This document shows positions 1 through 6,123 of a stretch of DNA of 6,123 nt, piece after piece. Numbering within the stretch: the first letter of the stretch is position 1; each line of letters starts with the position of its first letter. The stretch is from Chitinophagaceae bacterium (GTDB lineage: Bacteria > Bacteroidota > Bacteroidia > Chitinophagales > Chitinophagaceae), in contig JAJAZO010000437.1 in NCBI GenBank assembly GCA_026785745.1, positions 1 through 6,123 on the forward strand. Direction: 5' to 3'. Under the pieces are notes generated by a model. It was not told the DNA's origin. It saw nothing but the letters and a program-made list of their open reading frames with translations, and ran no database searches. A program made the translations under genes and the position numbers.

Positions 1-1239
1 CAGCACATCCATCAATCCGCCCATTGTTTCAATACCAAGGGAAAGTGGTGTAATATCGAGCAGCAAAAAATCTTTATTGTCACCCGCCAATATATCAGCC
101 TGCACGGCTGCGCCTAATGCTACTACTTCATCCGGGTTTACTGAATCATGTAATTTTCTTGCAAAGAAATCACTTACAGCCTTCTTCACTAATGGAACTC
201 TTGTGGAGCCACCCACCATTACCACTTCATCAATATCGTCAATACTCAGCTCAGCATCTTTCAACGCATCCTTGCAGCATTGAATCGTCTTATCAACAAA
301 TGGTGTTACTAATTTTTCAAATTCTTCCTTTGATAAGCTCAAATCATAATTTGCTATTCTCCCGGCAAATAAGTTGTTACTGCTTAAAAACTTTTTCGCT
401 TCTTCTGCCTTTAAACGAAACTCCTGTGCAAGGCTTTTATTCTTTCCTAACTCATCTTGATTTATACCTGATGTATCAGTCCAATGTGCTGCTATCGCTC
501 TGTCAAAATCATCTCCGCCCAGATAAGTGTCCCCATTCGTTGAGAGAACTTCAAAAATTCCGCCGCTGATGCGAAGGATGGAAATATCGAATGTACCGCC
601 ACCTAAATCGTAAACTGCTACAGTCTTCGTCTCCTCCTTACTCATTCCCATACCATAAGCAAGGCTTGCGGCTGTTGGCTCATTCACTATCCTTAATACA
701 TCCAGACCGGCCAGTTTACCGGCATCTCTTGTAGCCTGTCGCTGTGCATCATTAAAATAAGCAGGCACAGTTATCACTGCTTTTGTTACAGGTGTTTTTA
801 AAATATGCTCTGCTCTTGTTTTTAATTCTTTTAAAATGAAAGAAGACAACTCCACTGGTGAGTAAAATTTGTCCCCTGCCTGAATTTTTACCAGGCTCTC
901 TGTATTATCATCAATCACTTTATAAGTAAAAAAAGAAGCCTGATCTTGTACATCACTGTACGACTTACCCATCAACCGTTTTACAGAAAAAATGGTATTC
1001 TGTGGTTCGGCGATAAGATATTCTTTTGCCTTATCGCCTACCGTAATTACTCCGCCCTCGCCAAAGTGAATAATAGAAGGAACCAATGCTGCTCCGTCAT
1101 GTTCTTTTAATACAACAGGTTGCTTTGTATCGGGATGAATGATAGCCACCAGGCTATTGGTGGTACCCAAATCAATGCCCACTATCATTTCCTGTTTTTG
1201 TAAACTTCCTGTTGCTATATTAATTGCAATTTTTGCCAT
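1..1239 (-). CDS. hscA: Hsp70-family chaperone, probably Fe-S cluster assembly chaperone HscA (3' end outside window)
   Basis: This is the N-terminal 413 residues of an Hsp70-class ATPase, with an uninterrupted frame running off the window edge. Visible are the whole nucleotide-binding domain and the start of the interdomain linker: phosphate-1 loop DLGTTNS (residues 23-29), KRLMG (87-91), TVPAYF (157-162), NEPTAA (186-191), phosphate-2 loop DLGGGTFD (211-218), LGGDDFD (240-246), VGGSTRVP (342-349), and the linker [17 protein letters not shown] near the end. The substrate-binding domain lies outside. HscA is preferred over DnaK because of an extension of about 20 residues before the GIDLGTTNS core, the wording GAAVQADIL (376-384), and shorter loops around residues 250-290 than in DnaK. 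HscA proteins use ATP to help move Fe-S clusters from the IscU scaffold, working with HscB in the cytoplasm; no isc gene is in view to confirm this. The ATG at 1239 is chosen because the extension is HscA-like; an in-frame ATG at 1188 (residue 18) would give a DnaK-like start. No clear Shine-Dalgarno sequence precedes either. A DnaK paralogue remains the alternative. Confidence 0.86.
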   Translation of the reverse strand, partial: MAKIAINIATGSLQKQEMIVGIDLGTTNSLVAIIHPDTKQPVVLKEHDGAALVPSIIHFGEGGVITVGDKAKEYLIAEPQNTIFSVKRLMGKSYSDVQDQASFFTYKVIDDNTESLVKIQAGDKFYSPVELSSFILKELKTRAEHILKTPVTKAVITVPAYFNDAQRQATRDAGKLAGLDVLRIVNEPTAASLAYGMGMSKEETKTVAVYDLGGGTFDISILRISGGIFEVLSTNGDTYLGGDDFDRAIAAHWTDTSGINQDELGKNKSLAQEFRLKAEEAKKFLSSNNLFAGRIANYDLSLSKEEFEKLVTPFVDKTIQCCKDALKDAELSIDDIDEVVMVGGSTRVPLVKKAVSDFFARKLHDSVNPDEVVALGAAVQADILAGDNKDFLLLDITPLSLGIETMGGLMDVL

Positions 1240-1267
1240 GGGTGCAAAATTCGACTATCGGCGGCGT

Positions 1268-1307
1268 AAAAAAAAGTCCTGTTCGTTATAAAACGGAACA
1301 GGACTTT
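1268..1307 (-). terminator. Intrinsic terminator of the C25/porU2-like gene
   Basis: A perfect 12-bp inverted repeat (1273-1284 against 1296-1307, AAAGTCCTGTTC with GAACAGGACTTT) is extended by three more pairs across one bulged base at 1295 and closed by a 4-base loop. Read on the minus strand, the stem is followed directly by a run of eight T (1275-1268, the first three of which can also pair within the stem). The hairpin begins 20 bases after the stop codon of the upstream gene, a normal distance. On the plus strand no T-run follows the stem (CGTATTG), so the signal works in one direction, consistent with both genes being on the minus strand. It lies 28 bp upstream of the hscA start. Confidence 0.9.
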
Positions 1308-1327
1308 CGTATTGAGGAATATTTTAA

Positions 1328-4300
1328 CTATCGCATCAGGTACATTTTACCGTAACCTTTATTGAAGTATTTATCGGTGTTATTTACTCCCGGAGTTACA
1401 ACTACCGGTCTGCCGTCAACATCCAACCTTGAACTTGTTCCGTTGTATTTATCAAGAGATTTTCCGTTTAAATTGGTAACAACCCTGTAGAGGTAAATAC
1501 CATTGGCCAGTTTCTGCCCAAACTGATCGGTGCCATCCCATTTAAAGTCGGTAATGTTCCGTCCTATTTGCAATGGCCCCAGTTCATTTTTGGTGATCTC
1601 CCTTACTATTTTACCGGTAACCGTCATAATCTCAATCTTAATATTCTGCGGCACTTCTGTTCCTGTAATGGTAAATACAAATGCCGTGGAGGTAGTGAAT
1701 GGATTAGGATAGTTAAGCATGTTTGAAATCATCGGCTTATTAATCACATTAAACACCACCCTGTATTGAATATCATTAGCACTACCCGAAACATTACTGT
1801 TCTTGTCTTTTCCGGTTACTATCATTTCATACTCACCATCCTCAGTAAAGTATGGTTTGAAATTAATCGAAGCTGTATTATCGGCATTAGGAGCCTGACC
1901 AGCCGGGGTAAACCTTACTGAATCGTTGCTAAAGTAAAACCTCCGGAGACTACCGTTAGGATAACGAACTTTTAGGGTAAGCAGGGATGTATCATCCAGT
2001 ATCATCCATCGGGCTTCATCCTTCAACTTAATTATAATATCGGGTTTGGCTGACACTATATCAGTATTTAAAATATGTACCCCGTCAAAAGTTACATCTA
2101 ATAATGGGTTCAATGTATCTCCTCTTACCCTCAGGCTCCGGAAAGCATAATTATTAAAGTGATACTGTTCTGGCTGGTCGTTGTTAGGATTGAATTCAAA
2201 GTACACCTGGTTTACTCCAGGATAGTTTGCTGTTTCCAATCTGTGGAATACCTGCACAGTATCCCCAACCATCAATGGCTTCCTCTTTTCGTTAATCAAT
2301 GTATGAGAAAAGTTATTGCCATCAATAAGTACCATTTTTACCCGCAAACTGTCAAAGTTTACATCACTGATATTTTTAAATGCCACTTTAAAACTGGCAG
2401 GTTCACCTACATCAACAGAGTCTCTGAATTGGAATGAAATATCAGGATTAACGCCTCCTTCCGGCACAGGTGTATAAGTAAGCCGCCAGTAGCGAAGCTG
2501 GTAAGGTGTATAATGTATAGAGTCCGCTGTTCTCATTCTTAATTTCATATAAGGATAAGTAGCTGCATTTACGGATGATACATCAAAAGTTTGCTGTGCC
2601 GTAGTAATACCTCTAAACAATGCTGCTTCACTGCCATCAGCCCTTACACCTATTACATCTACCGTGGCCACATCACCGGTAGGGTCGCCACTACCTCTCC
2701 ATTTAAGTTGCTTCCACTGCCTGGCCGGGCCAAATGAAGGAGAAGTAACATAACCAATAGTGTCTATTGTGTTACAGTCAACTGACAGTGTTGGGTTATC
2801 AAACATACCCTGACCAACTACTGATTTTGGTGCAAATGAGGCATCATTCTTTTTATAGACAAATGCGAATGGCCTTGTTCTGTAAAAAGAATCAATTTCC
2901 GGAAAGCCATTATTTTTTAATGTGTGGTATAAAGAAATTCCTGAGCCATAAAGGGAGGTATCCGCTTTCCAGACGTTAACAAAAGCTTCAGGGAAGCCAT
3001 AGATGGAATTAAGAGAAAAATTGCGGACAACAATATAATGGCCATTCGGAATAGTTTCATTCAGGAACTTCATAATTTTTCTCCGGCTGGCAGTGTCTGT
3101 ATAGCGGTATTCAAAAGTAAAATACCGTTCTTCATCATCACGGCAAGTGTTAGCAGTACTTTCATAGAGACCTACGCCGGGATAAGAACTTACACCTGAA
3201 CCACTGCTTGATATCAGCGTTTGGTTTCTCCAGGGCTTGAACGAAACAGGGTCAAATACATTAATAACCAATGATGAATACCAACAACATAAACGAATAG
3301 CAGGAATACCATTTATTGCAACGGATAAAGAGGCTTCATCCCTGGCACCGCTGGTAATCCAGGTACCCTGTCTGATAAATAAATTGTTGGAGACGGTAGA
3401 AAATTTTAATGACCGGCTCGCAGAATCAAGCTTTACCCTGTCGTAAGTAGATTTTGTTTGCTGGAAGAAATGCGATTGGTTAAATCCTAAATCACTTGCA
3501 TTAGGGCCTGTTGGGCTCAGGTAAACAAAAGACGATTTGTTCCAAACAGGCTGGCCATTGGCAGGTACTGGTGACACTCTCCAGTAATATACCATACTGT
3601 CAATAAATGTAACACCCGGTGTAAACTCGATTAAACCACCAGATGAATTTATTGTACGTACAATTTTTGAAGGTGAGTTAAAGAATTCTGTGGTATCCAT
3701 CTCCATAGTAAATTGTCTTGCACTCATAAATGGATTGGCAGTGGAGGCTATCAATTTTTGGTCTTGCCTTTTTACGATGGCATAAGTGTATGGATACACA
3801 GGTCTTGCCTCGTCTTCATACACAAATACATCTTTGACGATACAGTTGTTTGATTCGTACAACTCATCCACCGCATTGTCAGCATCAATACAAATAGATA
3901 TTTTATTCAGTCCTTTGTCCCTTGATGGCAGAATATCAAAGCTATAAGAGAGTGAATCTATATAGCGGATACCGGGGATGGTATCCCTTCTTATTACTAC
4001 GGTAGATAAATTTGGATAAGTCCTTTTTACTTCGACTACAATTCTCTTATTAACAGCTTTACCAATATTCATGAATTTGGCATCTATCTTAAATACTGAC
4101 TCCGCCACCGATACAAATGAAGGTGTTACTTTTGCCAATTGATCTTCTATCACATAATCTGGTTTAGGCATTGATCCATTAAGTTTCAAAGCCGGGTCGC
4201 CATGAATAGTTGTTTGCTCACAATGGAACCTGGCATAATAATCATTTTGTGTAGTGAGGTTATACATCTGGGTGATAGATTCGATTAGCAGCTCACCTAT

Positions 4301-6123
4301 TGTCTTGCCGTAATGAGATACAGAAAGTGCATTGTAAGTACGGGTATTAAAAATATCGAGGTAATGCACTATACCAAAGTGGGTGCTGGCGATAAAAGCG
4401 ATAGAGCCACGTTGATCAGCCAGTACAAATTTTTCTGACAGCGTTTCTTTAGTTGTAAAACGCAGTGTATTGTAATTATAAAAATTACCTGCGTTACACC
4501 CCATTACAATGGTAACAGGATATTTGCCGGCATTATTATACTGGTCAGGATTATCCAGGTTAAACTCCAGTGAACTGGCAGAAGAGTGACCAAAATAAGT
4601 CATCAGGCCTATGCCTTCCTCAAACAAATTCTGCAACCTTGCGCTGCTGGCCTGTTCTACAGGTGCAGCAGAAAGTTTACTAAAAGTACTTACGTTTCCT
4701 CCATACAAAGTATCTGATATTATTTGAGTAAACCTGGCCATGGAATTGGTAAGAATAGTACCCAGGGAGCCATCACTAGCACCAATTACATGCGCCACAT
4801 TTTTTAACCAGGCCTTGTCTCTGATAAGCGGTGATGGTAATGCCTGTGCCTGTTCGTATTGTTTTACTTTGTTGAGGTATATTGTTACTTCTGCCGGAGT
4901 AATGGCAGAAATACGACCAATAGGAACTTTAGGTGTTTCATTTAAACCTGGCTCAACTGTCAATAAATTATCAGATGCCGGCCAGCCAAATGTGGGAACT
5001 AAACCAAGCCTTTCCACTTCGGGGCTTGATTCAAAAGTTCTGTATTGCGTGTACGTTAATCCTTTACCAATAAGCAAAACATTTTTGATAGGTACCGTTG
5101 TATAAGTATTACGGGCCCAACGGATAAAGTTGCGGACAGATAACGGGTTTTTCTTAATACCAAAACTAAACTGATCAACTAATTCATCTATCTGGTACAC
5201 TTTTGCGTTATGACTGCCACCGACTGCTGAACTGCGATAGTTTTTATAATCATCCACCGGATTGCTTCCACCAGCACCTGCCATCAATGCAGGATGAGAA
5301 ATAATCAGATAGTTGCCCTGGTTGGAAGCGAGGCTGTAATTAACAAAGTTTCGTTGCTGAAATGTAGTGACAGCCACAGAGACGGAAGAATGCTGTGATA
5401 CCAAAAGGAGTTTTCTTTGAGTAGCCGATGGTTGTAATACCACTTTCACCAATGCCGGGTTGCTAATATCGCAAACGTACCGCTGTCCATTTGTGAGATC
5501 ATATAATACCGGGCTAACGCTGTTATGATTGAATCCGCTTATTTCAAGATAGTTACCCGTAGCATTTGCCGGCAATATAAATTCAAACTTGCTGGCACCT
5601 CCAAAATTAAACAGTCGTGGATACACAAGCTCTGTCTGAGCTACAACCATCCTGTCATTAACTGTAGTAGTACAAATGTTTTTTATATCCACTGTAACTG
5701 AACCGCTGGCAATTACCGACAAAGCAAGTGGTACTTGCAGTTTTATATAATCAAAATAATCCATGGTTTGACTAGAAACCTGGTTACCATTTGCTGTTAC
5801 ATTAAGACGTCTTGGGTTTAATGCATTACCAGTTGCATTAATTTTTAATATCGGTGATGGTGCCCCTGCACCGGTATAAGCATTAAGGCCACTTCGATCA
5901 AATCGTAATAATGTGCCGGCAAAACCGGTGGCAGGATTCGCAGGTTGCATATCAACTGATGTCCAGCCTTCTCCCTGGTCATAAGCAGAAGAGTGAACAT
6001 ACTCACCCACTACAGCTGCATAACCCGCATTGATCTTATCCCTGTAATAAGCACCTTCTGTATGAATAAAAAAGGGTTCTACAGGAATAGCCGTTGGTAA
6101 GGTATTAGCGGTTGGTACTAACC
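1328..6123 (-). CDS. porU2: Giant C25 (gingipain-like) peptidase with T9SS-type C-terminus, PorU2-like (5' end outside window)
   Basis: The frame is open from the window edge to a TAG at 1330-1328; 1597 residues are visible (numbered from the codon at 6121) and the true start lies beyond 6123. The first visible stretch (EGAYYRDKINAGY, GEYVHSSAYDQGEGWTS) matches the N-terminal beta region of PorU/C25 proteins. The C25 catalytic domain spans roughly residues 267-652, with the likely catalytic His512 in YFGHSS (codon 4588-4586), Cys542 in VMGCNAGNF (4498-4496), and HGDPALKL near its end. Then follow a CARDB-like domain (655-770, ending in ESNN), an Fn3-like segment with YYWRVSP (777-867), an ILEI/FAM3-like segment (882-1092), a beta-sandwich (1097-1222), a second CARDB-like domain (1224-1335, ending in HFNN), an Ig-like domain (1337-1464), and a FlgD-like/T9SS C-terminal region starting at NYPNPF and ending in GYGKMYLMR. 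Known family role: PorU is the cell-surface sortase that removes the C-terminal signal of T9SS cargo; PorU2 is a name used for large paralogues whose function is only putative. Domain limits are estimates by eye. It could instead be a T9SS-secreted surface protease. The gene ends in its own terminator, 88 bp before hscA. Confidence 0.88.
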   Translation of the reverse strand, partial: LVPTANTLPTAIPVEPFFIHTEGAYYRDKINAGYAAVVGEYVHSSAYDQGEGWTSVDMQPANPATGFAGTLLRFDRSGLNAYTGAGAPSPILKINATGNALNPRRLNVTANGNQVSSQTMDYFDYIKLQVPLALSVIASGSVTVDIKNICTTTVNDRMVVAQTELVYPRLFNFGGASKFEFILPANATGNYLEISGFNHNSVSPVLYDLTNGQRYVCDISNPALVKVVLQPSATQRKLLLVSQHSSVSVAVTTFQQRNFVNYSLASNQGNYLIISHPALMAGAGGSNPVDDYKNYRSSAVGGSHNAKVYQIDELVDQFSFGIKKNPLSVRNFIRWARNTYTTVPIKNVLLIGKGLTYTQYRTFESSPEVERLGLVPTFGWPASDNLLTVEPGLNETPKVPIGRISAITPAEVTIYLNKVKQYEQAQALPSPLIRDKAWLKNVAHVIGASDGSLGTILTNSMARFTQIISDTLYGGNVSTFSKLSAAPVEQASSARLQNLFEEGIGLMTYFGHSSASSLEFNLDNPDQYNNAGKYPVTIVMGCNAGNFYNYNTLRFTTKETLSEKFVLADQRGSIAFIASTHFGIVHYLDIFNTRTYNALSVSHYGKTIGELLIESITQMYNLTTQNDYYARFHCEQTTIHGDPALKLNGSMPKPDYVIEDQLAKVTPSFVSVAESVFKIDAKFMNIGKAVNKRIVVEVKRTYPNLSTVVIRRDTIPGIRYIDSLSYSFDILPSRDKGLNKISICIDADNAVDELYESNNCIVKDVFVYEDEARPVYPYTYAIVKRQDQKLIASTANPFMSARQFTMEMDTTEFFNSPSKIVRTINSSGGLIEFTPGVTFIDSMVYYWRVSPVPANGQPVWNKSSFVYLSPTGPNASDLGFNQSHFFQQTKSTYDRVKLDSASRSLKFSTVSNNLFIRQGTWITSGARDEASLSVAINGIPAIRLCCWYSSLVINVFDPVSFKPWRNQTLISSSGSGVSSYPGVGLYESTANTCRDDEERYFTFEYRYTDTASRRKIMKFLNETIPNGHYIVVRNFSLNSIYGFPEAFVNVWKADTSLYGSGISLYHTLKNNGFPEIDSFYRTRPFAFVYKKNDASFAPKSVVGQGMFDNPTLSVDCNTIDTIGYVTSPSFGPARQWKQLKWRGSGDPTGDVATVDVIGVRADGSEAALFRGITTAQQTFDVSSVNAATYPYMKLRMRTADSIHYTPYQLRYWRLTYTPVPEGGVNPDISFQFRDSVDVGEPASFKVAFKNISDVNFDSLRVKMVLIDGNNFSHTLINEKRKPLMVGDTVQVFHRLETANYPGVNQVYFEFNPNNDQPEQYHFNNYAFRSLRVRGDTLNPLLDVTFDGVHILNTDIVSAKPDIIIKLKDEARWMILDDTSLLTLKVRYPNGSLRRFYFSNDSVRFTPAGQAPNADNTASINFKPYFTEDGEYEMIVTGKDKNSNVSGSANDIQYRVVFNVINKPMISNMLNYPNPFTTSTAFVFTITGTEVPQNIKIEIMTVTGKIVREITKNELGPLQIGRNITDFKWDGTDQFGQKLANGIYLYRVVTNLNGKSLDKYNGTSSRLDVDGRPVVVTPGVNNTDKYFNKGYGKMYLMR

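Noticed and set aside
117..569. Plus-strand open frame of 150 codons
   Set aside because: It lies entirely antisense to the strongly conserved Hsp70 ATPase domain, its product is low-complexity with no recognisable motif, and no start signal was seen.
1245..1252. GAATTTTG as the hscA promoter -7 box
   Set aside because: One mismatch to an AT-rich consensus, no -33 element, and a position almost touching the ATG. Too weak for the feature list; kept only as a hypothesis in the findings.
1250..1266. Short GC-rich stretch CGACTATCGGCGGCG as an operator or palindrome
   Set aside because: Only three bases on each side can pair, which is not above chance.
2159..2979. Two shorter plus-strand open frames (2159-2437 and 2767-2979)
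   Set aside because: Both are antisense to the beta-sandwich region of the large gene and have compositions unlike real proteins.
4740..5105. Plus-strand open frame of 121 codons
   Set aside because: It is antisense to the C25 domain coding sequence, has no recognisable domain, and is explained as a chance open frame opposite a real gene.
6008..6010. GTG as a possible start of the C25-family protein
   Set aside because: The frame stays open upstream to the window edge and the 37 codons before it (including EGAYYRDKINAGY) read as family-typical protein, so the GTG is an internal Val codon.

Overview
The window holds two genes, both on the minus strand and both cut by a window edge. It suggests a Bacteroidota bacterium, most likely from the Chitinophagales/Cytophagales side of the phylum. 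The evidence is a very large secreted C25 (gingipain-type) protease-like protein ending in a type IX secretion (T9SS) style C-terminal region, moderately AT-rich DNA, and no Shine-Dalgarno sequence before the one visible gene start. The family placement is inference from remembered family features, not from a search.

Layout, read in the direction of transcription (high to low coordinates): 6123-1328 is the 3' part of the giant C25-family gene, whose 5' end lies beyond the window. Within 1327-1240 (88 bp) sits a strong intrinsic terminator with a T-run oriented to end transcription of that gene. 1239-1 is the 5' two thirds of an Hsp70-class chaperone gene, best matched to hscA of the iron-sulfur cluster system; its 3' end lies beyond base 1.

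The two genes have no obvious shared function. One protein is expected at the cell surface or periplasm, as a T9SS sortase-like protease with a long chain of beta-sandwich domains. The other is a cytoplasmic Fe-S assembly chaperone. The terminator between them argues against a simple operon. However, only 28 bp separate the terminator from the hscA start codon, so the hscA promoter must be very compact, overlap the terminator or lie inside the upstream gene; otherwise hscA depends on readthrough.

No RNA gene, mobile element, CRISPR array or long repeat was seen. I found no convincing undescribed system. The points worth a second look are the domain architecture and C-terminal tail of the C25 protein and the cramped regulatory space in front of hscA.
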